From Flavivirga aquimarina (GTDB lineage: Bacteria; Bacteroidota; Bacteroidia; Flavobacteriales; Flavobacteriaceae): a DNA stretch of 57,440 nt. The notes beneath the pieces were generated by a model, which was given only the letters and a program-made list of their open reading frames with translations, was not told the DNA's origin and did no database searches. Both the position numbers and the translations under genes were made by a program. How positions within the stretch are numbered: position 1 is the first letter of the stretch; each line of letters begins with the position of its first letter. The stretch covers positions 1 through 57,440 of the forward strand of contig NZ_JAUOEK010000093.1 in NCBI RefSeq assembly GCF_030540835.1, written 5' to 3'. Positions 43,054 to 51,845 of this stretch are shown here, one piece after another.

Positions 43054-43527
43054 ATGAAAATAATAAAAAAAATATTCTTGTTATTACTTATTGTGTTTGT
43101 TGTTGCTCAATTTTTTGGTCCAGATAAGAATGAAGGTGATTTAGCATCTATAGAGGCTTTTTTTTATGAAACAAACCCACCGGAAGATATAAAAGTTATT
43201 TTAAAGGAAAGTTGTTTTGATTGCCATAGTAATGTTACAAGATATCCTTGGTACAATTATATTACGCCAGTAAATTATTGGTTGGAAAACCATATAAATC
43301 ACGGGAAGAAACATTTTAATGTATCTAAGTGGGAAGGGAATTCTATAAAACGAAAAGATCATAAATTTGAAGAACTTATAGAAATGGTAGAAGACAAGAG
43401 TATGCCTCTCAATTCGTATACCTGGATGCATACGGAAGCAAAACTCACAGAAGATCAAATAACAGCTATTATCGATTGGGCTAAACAAGTGCGTTTTAAG
43501 TATAGTTTAGAGTCTAAGCCGGAATAG
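43054..43527 (+). CDS. Haem-binding-domain (c-type) membrane protein
   Basis: 157 residues. N-terminal membrane anchor (IFLLLLIVFVVAQFF), then the haem_bd domain (PF14376) with the single site SCFDCHSN (CxxCH) followed by TRYPWYNYITPVNYWLENHI, and MPLNSYTWMHTEAKLTEDQI. It probably shuttles electrons on the periplasmic side. It stands alone and is followed by tandem CAGT-type repeats. Confidence 0.87.
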   Translation: MKIIKKIFLLLLIVFVVAQFFGPDKNEGDLASIEAFFYETNPPEDIKVILKESCFDCHSNVTRYPWYNYITPVNYWLENHINHGKKHFNVSKWEGNSIKRKDHKFEELIEMVEDKSMPLNSYTWMHTEAKLTEDQITAIIDWAKQVRFKYSLESKPE

Positions 43528-43530
43528 TTA

Positions 43531-43608
43531 TCAGTGTTCAGTGGGCAGTAAACAGTGATCAGTAAGCAGTATTCAGTAAACAGTGGGCAGTAAACAGTGT
43601 TCGGTGAG
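43531..43608. repeat. CAGT-rich tandem repeat
   Basis: Imperfect repetition of CAGTGNNCAGTNNNCAGT units. The 19-mer CAGTGGGCAGTAAACAGTG occurs twice. It is a low-complexity intergenic repeat of a kind common in this family. Confidence 0.7.
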
Positions 43609-43671
43609 GAGCGTTATTTGTAATACATGATTGAGATTATAACATCTTAAATAAAAAAGATTCGTGAATTA

Positions 43672-44904
43672 ATGGCAAAAAAACTTTTAATAATAGGCTT
43701 TGTATGGCCAGAGCCTAAAAGTTCTGCAGCAGGTAGTAGGATGATGCAGTTGATTCGGTTTTTTCAAGAATACAATTACCAAATAACATTTTCTAGCCCT
43801 TGTGCTAAAAGTGATAATGCTTTTAATTTAAGTACTATAGGAATTGACCAAATTTCCATCGAATTAAATAATATCAGTTTCGATGTTTTTATAAAAGAGT
43901 TAAATCCAGATATAGTTTTATTCGATCGTTTTATGATGGAAGAACAATTTGGATGGCGGGTTGCAGAACATTGTCCGAATACTTTAAGAATTATAGATAC
44001 CGAAGATTTGCATTGTTTACGAAAAGGACGAGAACAAGCTTTTAAGGATGACAAAGCGTTTGATAGGTCATATTTATTTAATGATACCGCAAAGCGAGAA
44101 ATAGCTAGTATTTATAGAAGTGATTTAAGTTTGATTATCTCTGAAGCCGAAATAGACATTCTTAAAAATAAGTTTAAAATAGATGACGCATTATTGCATT
44201 ATTTGCCTTTTTTGTTAGATGATGTTCCTGAAGGAATTATTGAAAATCTTCCAGATTTTGAAGCCCGTCAACATTTTATAACCATTGGTAATTTTTTACA
44301 TAACCCCAATTACAATGCTGTATTATATTTAAAAGATGCTATTTGGCCATTAATAAAAAAGCAATTACCAAAAGCAGAATTACATATTTATGGAGCTTAT
44401 GCTTCTCAAAAAGTAAATCAGCTACACAATAAAAAAGAAGGTTTTTTAATAAAAGGATTTGCAGAACATGTAAGTGATGCTATGCAACAAGCTAAAGTAT
44501 GTTTAGCGCCTATAAGATTCGGGGCTGGTTTAAAAGGTAAATTGGTCGATGCCATGCAAAATGGAACACCATGTATTACGACTACGGTAGGAGCAGAGGG
44601 TATGCTTGGCAGTCTTGAAATGAATGGATTTATAGAAGATACCCCAGAAAATTTTGCTAATAAAGCTGTTACATTATATACCGATAAAAGTCTTTGGAAA
44701 GAAAAGCAACAAAACGGATTTCAAATTGTAAATAAACGCTTTAACAAAGAGGCTTTTCAAAAAGAACTATCTAATAAAATAGAACAAATAACAGAAGAAC
44801 TCAGTAACAAGCGACTTAATAACTTTATAGGACAAATGTTGCAACATCACCATATGCAAAGTACTAAGTTTATGAGCAAATGGATTGAGGAAAAGAATAA
44901 ATAA
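43672..44904 (+). CDS. GT4-type glycosyltransferase
   Basis: 410 residues, GT-B fold. The N-terminal domain has KLLIIGFVWPEPKSSAAGSRMMQL. The C-terminal donor domain has FITIGNFLHNPNYNAVLYL, AELHIYGAYA and LAPIRFGAGLKGKLVDAMQNGTP (with the E/G-rich donor pocket) plus GAEGM. The acceptor is unknown; it may act on exopolysaccharide or lipid-linked sugars. It stands outside the peptide locus. Confidence 0.85.
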   Translation: MAKKLLIIGFVWPEPKSSAAGSRMMQLIRFFQEYNYQITFSSPCAKSDNAFNLSTIGIDQISIELNNISFDVFIKELNPDIVLFDRFMMEEQFGWRVAEHCPNTLRIIDTEDLHCLRKGREQAFKDDKAFDRSYLFNDTAKREIASIYRSDLSLIISEAEIDILKNKFKIDDALLHYLPFLLDDVPEGIIENLPDFEARQHFITIGNFLHNPNYNAVLYLKDAIWPLIKKQLPKAELHIYGAYASQKVNQLHNKKEGFLIKGFAEHVSDAMQQAKVCLAPIRFGAGLKGKLVDAMQNGTPCITTTVGAEGMLGSLEMNGFIEDTPENFANKAVTLYTDKSLWKEKQQNGFQIVNKRFNKEAFQKELSNKIEQITEELSNKRLNNFIGQMLQHHHMQSTKFMSKWIEEKNK

Positions 44905-44914
44905 CCAATTGAGA

Positions 44915-45334
44915 ATGAAAAGAATAATTATTTTTTTAAGTTTTGTATTAGTCTTATCGTCCTGTAGAGTTAGTAAAATAACAGAGATACAAGTTGTAAA
45001 ATTGGCCGAAACAACTAAAAGTTGGAACGGAGATAAACTTCCAAATTATCCAGAAGGGAACCCAAAAATAACTGTTTTAAAAATTACCATTCCACCAAAA
45101 ACGAAACTACATAAACATTACCACCCTGTTATTAATTCGGGTATTTTATTAAAAGGAGAATTAACTGTAGTTGATATAGATAATAATGTTTTAGAGCTTA
45201 AGGAGGGTGATGTTATTGTGGAACTGGTAAACAAAGTACATTACGGAATCAATAAAAGTAATAAACCAGCAGAAATTATAGTGTTTTATTCGGGAACTGA
45301 AGACTTACCCATCACTGTTATTGAAAAAGATTAA
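44915..45334 (+). CDS. Cupin-domain lipoprotein
   Basis: 139 residues from ATG 44915. Lipoprotein signal (FVLVLSSC), then a cupin barrel: motif 1 KTKLHKHYHPVINSGILLKG (His-His-Glu-like metal site) and motif 2 LELKEGDVIVELVNKVHYGIN. Likely a small metal-binding enzyme or sensor in the periplasm. The longer frame from 44885 overlaps the glycosyltransferase and would bury the signal peptide. It ends tail-to-tail with the next gene, overlapping by 4 bp. Confidence 0.82.
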   Translation: MKRIIIFLSFVLVLSSCRVSKITEIQVVKLAETTKSWNGDKLPNYPEGNPKITVLKITIPPKTKLHKHYHPVINSGILLKGELTVVDIDNNVLELKEGDVIVELVNKVHYGINKSNKPAEIIVFYSGTEDLPITVIEKD

Positions 45335-45927
45335 TTTCTAATATTTATTAAAAACCATCTTTGTAAAGTACCATCATAAACGAGCTCGGCAGATCCTTGT
45401 CCTGAAGTAGATTCAAAACCACCACTTAATGTTATAATTCTATTTTCCGCAAGAGAAGATGTACTTTCATTTTCTAATCTAAAATTTACAGCTGGTATAT
45501 TAAGTAAAACAATATGTCTTCCATCTGTTCCACCTTCTATACCTGTAAACCTATAGTTATTGGTTCTTCCGGTTAATCTAAATACAGTTTTATCTTGGTT
45601 TGCTCCATCAATTCCTAAATCTTGATCATGAAATTCTTCATTTACAGGACCATCGGCAATAGCAAATGATGTGATACCATACGTTGCCGACCCAAAGGCA
45701 TGAAGAGTACCAGCAGTTAATGCCAGATTTTCACCAACAACAACATCGTTCATAGTACCGTCATTATCAGCTCCCATAAGCTTGGTTGCTGTAGAAGAAC
45801 TGGTATTAACAACCCTAACGGTTCCATTTATATGTAATGTCTCTAATGGGTTTGTTGTATTAACGCCTACCTGAGAAAAAACAAAAACAGGCAATATTAC
45901 CAATGTAAAACAACATAACGTTTTCAT
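45331..45927 (-). CDS. Secreted surface protein with fibre-like N-terminus
   Basis: 198 residues. Signal peptide (VILPVFVFSQ), then VGVNTTNPLETLHINGTVRV, the start found in many secreted Bacteroidota proteins that resemble tail-fibre/coiled surface proteins. The rest is beta-rich with no enzymatic motif and no T9SS sorting tail. Function unknown. The 394 bp upstream to the sirtuin gene contain no feature I can support. Confidence 0.65.
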   Translation of the reverse strand: MKTLCCFTLVILPVFVFSQVGVNTTNPLETLHINGTVRVVNTSSSTATKLMGADNDGTMNDVVVGENLALTAGTLHAFGSATYGITSFAIADGPVNEEFHDQDLGIDGANQDKTVFRLTGRTNNYRFTGIEGGTDGRHIVLLNIPAVNFRLENESTSSLAENRIITLSGGFESTSGQGSAELVYDGTLQRWFLINIRN

Positions 45928-46321
45928 AACTAAAAATAACTGTTTAGAATAATGTTTTGATTATTAACGTTATAATCTTTTGGAGGGAATAATATTAAAC
46001 AAAAGTAGTAAAATATTTTCAATTAATAAAAAAAATAGGAAATAACTCTCTTTTTGTGGTATTTTGATTCAGTAGTAGGAGTGAATTTCAATTTCTGCGA
46101 ACCAGTAGCAATAAATGCTGTCCATGTTTCATAAGTTATTAATTGGTTTTAGAGCAATGCCCGATAGTTCTAGTATAGTCGATTTAATATAATGTGATTT
46201 TGGCTAATACAGATGTTTATTAAGCAAATAAACCTTTGAAGTATTGGGGGATGATATCTTTAACCGTGAAAACTTAACACTATTCTAGATTTATTGGTTT
46301 ATAGCAGAGTTAATAAAATGG
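45928..46321. other. Intergenic region without recognisable gene
   Basis: AT-rich gap between the surface-protein gene and the end of the sirtuin gene. It holds one half of the CCCGATAG palindrome family (GCCCGATAGTTCTAG near 46158). I see no ORF, RNA or repeat beyond this. Confidence 0.4.
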
Positions 46322-47002
46322 TTATTTAAGTAGTAAACTTAAAACCTTTGTAATACCAACTGTAGCAGGTTCCGCAATAACAGTTAGATTTTCTTTACTA
46401 CTAATATTTGGTTTCGGATCTATAAAATAGGTTGCTGTATTTTCGGGCACATAATGTATCAAACTAGCAGCAGGATACACTTGCATGGAGGTACCAATAA
46501 TGAGTAAAATGTCGGCTGTTTCGCAAATGGAAACGGCCTTTTCAATCATAGGTACATCCTCACCAAACCAAACGATGTGTGGTCGTAGTTGATAGCCATT
46601 TAAACATGTATCACCTAAAACCAAATCCGTTTCCCAATCCTGTATGTCTTTTTCATTACCTGTGCTTCTCACTTTTAATAATTCACCATGTAAATGAACA
46701 ACGTTTGTGCTTCCTGCACGTTCATGTAAATCATCTACATTTTGGGTAATAATTGTTACGGTAAAGTCTTTTTCGAGTTTAGCCAAATCAAGATGGGCAG
46801 AATTAGGCTCAACCTCTTGCAATTGCCTACGACGTTGGTTATAAAAATCCAGAACCAGTTCTGGATTCGCAGCGAAACCTTCGGGTGTAGCCACTTCCAT
46901 AACATCATGTCCTTCCCATAAACCATCGGCATCTCTAAAGGTTTTAATGCCACTTTCTGCACTCATACCAGCACCAGTAAGTACAACAATATGTTTTTTC
47001 AT
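46322..47002 (-). CDS. cobB: NAD-dependent protein deacylase (class III sirtuin)
   Basis: 226 residues. NAD-binding GAGMSAESGIKTFRD, catalytic TQNVDDLHERAGS and VHLHGEL, and PHIVWFGEDVP. Tyr and Arg in DFYNQRRRQ are the acyl-binding pair of SIRT5/CobB-type enzymes that prefer succinyl or malonyl lysine. Only one Cys is left of the usual zinc-binding set (GDTCLNG), so the zinc ribbon is degenerate. It is divergent from trmH, 70 bp away. Confidence 0.92.
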   Translation of the reverse strand: MKKHIVVLTGAGMSAESGIKTFRDADGLWEGHDVMEVATPEGFAANPELVLDFYNQRRRQLQEVEPNSAHLDLAKLEKDFTVTIITQNVDDLHERAGSTNVVHLHGELLKVRSTGNEKDIQDWETDLVLGDTCLNGYQLRPHIVWFGEDVPMIEKAVSICETADILLIIGTSMQVYPAASLIHYVPENTATYFIDPKPNISSKENLTVIAEPATVGITKVLSLLLK

Positions 47003-47060
47003 TTTATAAAGGTAATTAACCGATTATTTTGAACAAAGTAAAACATTTATTTTACTTTAT

Positions 47061-47068
47061 TAACTTTG
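47061..47068 (+). promoter_or_regulatory. -7 promoter box of trmH
   Basis: TAACTTTG matches TAnnTTTG and ends 5 bp before the ATG. Transcription would start at or next to the start codon, giving a leaderless or nearly leaderless mRNA. Confidence 0.45.
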
Positions 47069-47072
47069 GTGT

Positions 47073-47729
47073 ATGATAGATTTAAAGCTTTTAGAATATT
47101 TAGAAACCTATCTTACAGAAAATAGAAAAGAGCGTTTTAATAATGTTTTATCTCAGCGTACTAAGCATTTTACAGTAGCTACAGAAGATGTATATCAGTT
47201 ACATAATACCAGTGCCGTTATTAGGAGTTGTGACGTTTTCGGGATTCAGGAAATCAATATCGTAGAAGAACAAAATACGAAGCGTATTGATAAGGAAATT
47301 GCCATGGGATCACAAAAGTGGGTGGATTTAAATAGATATTATAACGTAAAAAGTTGTATTTCAGATTTAAAACAGAAAGGATATCAAATAGTGGCTACTA
47401 CGCCTCACGCTAACGATTGTGAATTACATGAATTTGATATTACAAAAAAATCATGTTTTTTCTTTGGAAGAGAAACCGAAGGGGTATCTCAAGAAGTTCT
47501 GGATGCAGCAGATTGTTATTTAAAAATACCTATGGTTGGTTTTACAGAGAGTTTAAATATATCAGTATCAGCAGCAATTATTTTACAACAAGTAACTACC
47601 AGGCTAAGGCAGACTACTATGAATTGGCAGCTAACAAATGAAGAAAAATTAGAAAAACGTTTAGATTGGGTTAAAAAAACAATAAAAAGCTACGATGAGA
47701 TTGTTGAGCGTTTTTATAGTAAGCAATAA
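47073..47729 (+). CDS. trmH: tRNA (Gm18) 2'-O-methyltransferase
   Basis: 218 residues, SPOUT fold. Motif 1 NTSAVIRSCDVFGIQEINIVE, motif 2 FFFGRETEGVSQEVLDAAD and motif 3 IPMVGFTESLNISVSAAIIL form the trefoil knot. The C-terminal extension fits TrmH rather than RlmB. It uses SAM to methylate the tRNA D-loop G18. Confidence 0.93.
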   Translation: MIDLKLLEYLETYLTENRKERFNNVLSQRTKHFTVATEDVYQLHNTSAVIRSCDVFGIQEINIVEEQNTKRIDKEIAMGSQKWVDLNRYYNVKSCISDLKQKGYQIVATTPHANDCELHEFDITKKSCFFFGRETEGVSQEVLDAADCYLKIPMVGFTESLNISVSAAIILQQVTTRLRQTTMNWQLTNEEKLEKRLDWVKKTIKSYDEIVERFYSKQ

Positions 47730-47767
47730 TTTTTGTAATTTTAGTGCTAACTAACTCGTTAATAATC

Positions 47768-48295
47768 ATGTATATAGTTTTTTATGTAATTGTATTAATC
47801 GTTGGGCTATTTGTTCTTTTAGCCTTAATTGCTCCTAAAAAAATTCAGGTAAATAGAAGTATTGTAATTAATAAACCATTACCCGAAGTCTTTCAATATT
47901 TAAAGCATATAAAAAACCAAGATGATTGGTCTCCTTGGAAAAAGAAAGACCCAAATATGAAGCAAGAATTTATTGGAAATGATGGTAATATTGGATTTAT
48001 AGTGAAATGGGAAGGCAATAAAGATGTTGGTTTAGGAGAACAAGAAATTACAAATATTGTTGAGAATGAAAGCGTCGTGTCTAGATTACGGTTTTTTAAA
48101 CCATGGAAATCTGAGTCTGATGCCCTTTTAAAAGTAGAAGATGTCGGAAATGGAAACACAAAAGTTACTTGGGGATTTTCTGGAATTAATAAAATCCCCG
48201 CAAATATTTTTATGATGTTTTATAACGTAGACAAGCATGTAGGGAAAGATTTTGAAGAAGGTTTAACAAGTTTAAAAAAGATTTTAGAAGATTAG
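47768..48295 (+). CDS. SRPBCC-family membrane-anchored protein
   Basis: 175 residues from ATG 47768. One N-terminal membrane helix (IVFYVIVLIVGLFVLLALI), then a Bet v1-like START-type cavity domain (KIQVNRSIVINKPLPEVFQYL to the C-terminal amphipathic helix). Ligand unknown; the polyketide-cyclase subfamily is the closest. An in-frame GTG 24 bp upstream is less likely because the ATG places the helix at the N-terminus. Next gene follows after 5 bp. Confidence 0.85.
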   Translation: MYIVFYVIVLIVGLFVLLALIAPKKIQVNRSIVINKPLPEVFQYLKHIKNQDDWSPWKKKDPNMKQEFIGNDGNIGFIVKWEGNKDVGLGEQEITNIVENESVVSRLRFFKPWKSESDALLKVEDVGNGNTKVTWGFSGINKIPANIFMMFYNVDKHVGKDFEEGLTSLKKILED

Positions 48296-48300
48296 AAATT

Positions 48301-48678
48301 ATGGAGCATAATATGGTAGGCTGGTTCGAGATTCCTGTAACCAATATGGACAGGGCTATAGCCTTTTACAATACGGTATTCAAAATAGAAATACAGTCAC
48401 AGGATTTTCAAGGTACTTTAATGGGATGGTTTCCATTTAATGAGGAAAAACCCGGAGCTGCAGGTTCGTTAATTCAAAACCAAGCTTATAAACCAAATGA
48501 TAAAGAAGGCGTTTTAATATATTTCCATTCTGAGGATGTGAATACTGAGTTAAATAGGGTCGTAGATGCTGGAGGTAAAGTAATTCAATCTAAAACACAA
48601 ATTTCGCCAGATGTTGGATATATGGGTATTTTTATTGATAGTGAAGGTAATAGAATAGCATTACATTCCAGAGCATAA
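48301..48678 (+). CDS. VOC-family (glyoxalase-like) protein
   Basis: 125 residues. GWFEIPVTNMDRAIAFYNTVF and the C-terminal GYMGIFIDSEGNRIALHS are the two beta-alpha-beta-beta-beta repeats of the vicinal-oxygen-chelate fold. Substrate unknown. It forms a short operon with the SRPBCC gene. Confidence 0.88.
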   Translation: MEHNMVGWFEIPVTNMDRAIAFYNTVFKIEIQSQDFQGTLMGWFPFNEEKPGAAGSLIQNQAYKPNDKEGVLIYFHSEDVNTELNRVVDAGGKVIQSKTQISPDVGYMGIFIDSEGNRIALHSRA

Positions 48679-48684
48679 AAAACA

Positions 48685-48712
48685 GGTTAGTTATCCTAAT
48701 TGATAACCTCTT
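48685..48712. terminator. Possible bidirectional terminator
   Basis: GTTATC...GATAAC stem between convergent genes. The T-runs are weak. Low support. Confidence 0.3.
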
Positions 48713-48717
48713 ATTCT

Positions 48718-49494
48718 TTATAGTCTTTTGCTTCTACCTCGACTTAGCAATTTGTACTCTTCATAACATTCGCTAATAGCATCGAGTATTTGTAAGTCAT
48801 TGGCAGTTTGTATAAAACCTTTGGAGTAATCGCATTGATTCACAATTTCATCTAAATCAACACGGTCTACCTGTAATAAAACAGTTAACATTTCTCTATC
48901 AAACCGGGAGGCTAATAGGTTTCTAATTTCATCATCTTCTTTCATCTTTTTTAACTTCCGCAATTCATTTGGTTTTTTACCAAACATACGATGTAAAAAA
49001 TCTGCAGGATTAAAAATAGATCCGATAATTTTATTTACAGCTCCTCTAGAGCCGGCTTCATAGCCTGTAGAGGGTAATCCGGAAATACTATAGCGATAGT
49101 TATCATTAATTACAGGGAGTTGTTTTATATCAACTTCTAAATACCCTGTTAGTCTCAATTGGTTTACAACCACTTTTTCAAGGGCTAAAGCCGATTCTGT
49201 CAATGCTATTTTCGAACTTCCAAACTTTAACCAGTCATTAGTAACTTTAACTTTTATAGATTTAAAACCTAAATATGAAAAATGAAGTGTGTCGTTTATT
49301 TTCGCAGAAATTTCAAATTCACCTTTTTTATTAGTAATGGTACCAATAACTTGATTGAGATTAACAATATTAACATTTTCAAGGGGAGAATCATTAGATG
49401 AATTAATAACAACACCTATAACTTTATTAGCTTCTTGCCCTATACAAATAGCAGAAGTTAATATAAAAGTAAAAAGAAGTAGGCAGTTTTTCAT
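48718..49494 (-). CDS. Carboxypeptidase-regulatory-like (CarboxypepD_reg) protein
   Basis: 258 residues. Signal peptide (to CIGQ), then a CarboxypepD_reg_2 beta-sandwich (VIGVVINSSNDSPLENVNIVNL ... FEISAKINDTLHFSYLGFKSI). A basic helical C-terminus (LHRMFGKKPNELRKLKKMKEDDE) follows. It resembles the N-terminal part of TonB receptors, but no barrel follows. Probably a periplasmic or outer-membrane-associated protein. Confidence 0.78.
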   Translation of the reverse strand: MKNCLLLFTFILTSAICIGQEANKVIGVVINSSNDSPLENVNIVNLNQVIGTITNKKGEFEISAKINDTLHFSYLGFKSIKVKVTNDWLKFGSSKIALTESALALEKVVVNQLRLTGYLEVDIKQLPVINDNYRYSISGLPSTGYEAGSRGAVNKIIGSIFNPADFLHRMFGKKPNELRKLKKMKEDDEIRNLLASRFDREMLTVLLQVDRVDLDEIVNQCDYSKGFIQTANDLQILDAISECYEEYKLLSRGRSKRL

Positions 49495-49757
49495 TTGTTA
49501 TGTGTCATCTATTAAATTCAATAGCTAAAATACTAAACAAAATGGCAAAAGCTATAGTTTAGTCACAATTTGACTTAAAATTAACAAAAAAGTTTAACCA
49601 AAAATATAAACTTTGTACTTCGTTATTGGGGTTGATGATGTTATGAATGCTTTAATTATATTGTTTTTTGTATGATATAGTTGGGTTATAATTTTTTAAA
49701 ACGAGAAAAAATCTATGTAAGAAATGATTTAAGTGTTTGAAAGTCAATAATAAATAA

Positions 49758-49787
49758 TTTGTCATGTAAGGATTTTATTTATATTTG
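49758..49787 (+). promoter_or_regulatory. Bacteroidota-type promoter of the Hsp70 island
   Basis: TTTG (49758-49761), an 18-bp spacer, and TATATTTG (49780-49787). Both elements and the spacing match the housekeeping consensus TTTG-N17..23-TAnnTTTG. Transcription would start near 49792, giving a leader of about 235 nt before the first gene. The remainder of the 534-bp gap (49495-50028) has no ATG-started gene. A 48-codon stop-free stretch (about 49833-49977) beginning CTQTEKPAAQTTHLVY looks like the tail of a degenerate ORF. Confidence 0.7.
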
Positions 49788-50028
49788 AGGTGTAGGTAAT
49801 AAAATAAAGACAATTGTGTTTATTTACTAGTTGTACACAAACAGAAAAGCCAGCCGCACAAACAACACATTTGGTTTATCTCAACACACAAGCCAACGCT
49901 GAAAAAACCAAAAGAGCTGTTTTTTCGCCAACGCTCGAACAAAAATTGAACAAAATACGGGAAACCGTAACAAAATAAAAAAGAGAAAAAATATTTTAAA
50001 CAACTGAAAAATAAATTCTGAATAAGAA

Positions 50029-51465
50029 ATGGTTTATATAAATCCTATTGATATACTTGAACTAAAAGACAAAGAAGTCAATGAAATAGATTCAAGTATT
50101 ATAAAAAAATCCAAGCGAAGACTATTTGCCGACATAGATTTATCCGACAGCGGATTCTATGAATACAACGGGCAGAAACTAACAAAATCTGATTGCGAAA
50201 GAGCAATAGAAGAATTGGACGATAAAAATAAAGTAGAATTTTATTCGCACTTATCAACCAATTTAGAGCTCAATAAGTTTTTGGCAAATGGAAGTAACGA
50301 ACTTCTAAACAACCTCAAACAAGAAAGTATTTACAAATTACCCGAATTTGTCGATTTTATTAGCCCTTTCTTTTCAGCAAAAATTGACCATATATTATTA
50401 AAGTCTTTTCAAAATAAAGATTTAGAATTATTTTCTTCGGCTCTTCGAGCCGAATACCTTATTTCTAAAAATGATTTGAATAAAGCTTATAAAAGTTTGG
50501 GTAATGAAATTCAACAGCGAATTACAGAAACTGACAAACTTACCAAAGAAATAAAAGAAGAAGAAACAAATTATACTGACGAAAACATTGATGATGTCAC
50601 TAATGTTATAAAAAAGAGATTTCCAATCGCATTTCTCAACAAACTACCGATTTATTTTCAAAGCCAAATAAACAAAATAGCAGCATCCGTAAACTTTCTG
50701 CAACTCAATATTTGGAATGAATTTAATACGACTTCAGTTCCACTTTCGCTTTTAGAATATTTGCTTGAACTAAATATTGAAAGTGTTTCAAAACCAACTT
50801 TTGAAAAAAACTATAACATCGTAAAGAAGAAACATGAAGAAAGAATTGAACAAGAAAAGAATGCACCATTAATTAAGGAATGGGCGAAAATTCTAATTGC
50901 AATTCAAAGCAAAGTTGATGATGTTGAAAATGAAATATTAAAGGCAAATAATGCTTTGTCTTTTGTAAAATCTTCGTTTGATTTAAGCGAACTAAACAAC
51001 TTGCCTTCTTTTGCTAACGAAATTAGAACACAGATTGCTTATTCGATTCGCAGTATGTCTATTGCGAGTTGGAATAAACAAACAGATATTGAATCATCTA
51101 TTGAATTAATAATGGTTGCACTTGACATTAATCTTTCTGAAATTGATAATCAGAAAATAAATAAGGATTACAAAGAATTGCTCGAAATAAAAGAGCATCG
51201 AGAAACACAAGGTATACCAATAAAAGTAGCCCCAAGTCTGTCAACAATAAACGGAATTGGTACAACAATTTATGGTAAAACCTTCTATTTTGTTTTCTTT
51301 TATATTCCAATACTTCCATTAGCTAGATATAATTGTGAAGTTACTAATAATGGCTATAGGTTTTATGGTAAATTAAAATTGCATACTTGGCAGAAAGTAT
51401 GGCGATATATACTAATAGGAATAGTTATAATTCTGATGATAAACGCAATAATAGAAAATAATTAA
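50029..51465 (+). CDS. Membrane protein with possible degenerate J-like domain
   Basis: 478 residues. The N-terminus INPIDILELKDKEVNEID resembles the start of J-domains ('NP..ILGL') but the HPD tripeptide needed to stimulate Hsp70 is absent. A long helical middle (about 120-375) follows. Then comes a C-terminal region GIGTTIYGKTFYFVFFYIPILPLARY with a hydrophobic segment, and a final membrane helix YILIGIVIILMINAI. It is probably anchored in the inner membrane with a large cytoplasmic domain. It is 1 bp from the GrpE-like gene and first in the Hsp70 operon, so a co-chaperone or client-recruiting role is the natural inference. Confidence 0.65.
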   Translation: MVYINPIDILELKDKEVNEIDSSIIKKSKRRLFADIDLSDSGFYEYNGQKLTKSDCERAIEELDDKNKVEFYSHLSTNLELNKFLANGSNELLNNLKQESIYKLPEFVDFISPFFSAKIDHILLKSFQNKDLELFSSALRAEYLISKNDLNKAYKSLGNEIQQRITETDKLTKEIKEEETNYTDENIDDVTNVIKKRFPIAFLNKLPIYFQSQINKIAASVNFLQLNIWNEFNTTSVPLSLLEYLLELNIESVSKPTFEKNYNIVKKKHEERIEQEKNAPLIKEWAKILIAIQSKVDDVENEILKANNALSFVKSSFDLSELNNLPSFANEIRTQIAYSIRSMSIASWNKQTDIESSIELIMVALDINLSEIDNQKINKDYKELLEIKEHRETQGIPIKVAPSLSTINGIGTTIYGKTFYFVFFYIPILPLARYNCEVTNNGYRFYGKLKLHTWQKVWRYILIGIVIILMINAIIENN

Positions 51466-51466
51466 A

Positions 51467-51835
51467 ATGTTAGAACCAAATTTTAAACAATACAAGCCAT
51501 ATTTTGAGCTATTAGACCAACTTTTTGAAATTGAAAGAAAGCTTGAAAACATAGAAGAATCAAACAGTATTTCGAGAAATCTGAATAAAATGAAAGATAT
51601 ATTTGAAACAAATCTGTTTTCAAGTTCAACAAGTTCAGATATAGGTCTTACTTATCATAATCCTATTGGCGAATCATATAACGAAACTCGATTAGATTTA
51701 GAAGCGAGTATCGCAGGTAATTCAACAGAAAATTTAATTATCAAAGAAGTAATCAAACCAATCGTACGATTAAAAAACGGTGGAAGCACTTTAATTGCTA
51801 GAAAAGGTGTAGTTGTCGTTGAATCAGAAAATTAA
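51467..51835 (+). CDS. Short GrpE-like nucleotide-exchange factor
   Basis: 122 residues. The C-terminal beta-domain follows the GrpE layout: GLTYHNPIGESYNETRLDLEA, then IIKEVIKPIVRLKNGG and ARKGVVVVESE. The N-terminal coiled coil is much shorter than in true GrpE (about 45 residues against roughly 100). It probably exchanges ADP for ATP on the neighbouring Hsp70. The housekeeping GrpE lies outside this window. The gene ends 10 bp before the Hsp70 start. Confidence 0.65.
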   Translation: MLEPNFKQYKPYFELLDQLFEIERKLENIEESNSISRNLNKMKDIFETNLFSSSTSSDIGLTYHNPIGESYNETRLDLEASIAGNSTENLIIKEVIKPIVRLKNGGSTLIARKGVVVVESEN

Positions 51836-51845
51836 GATATATAGA

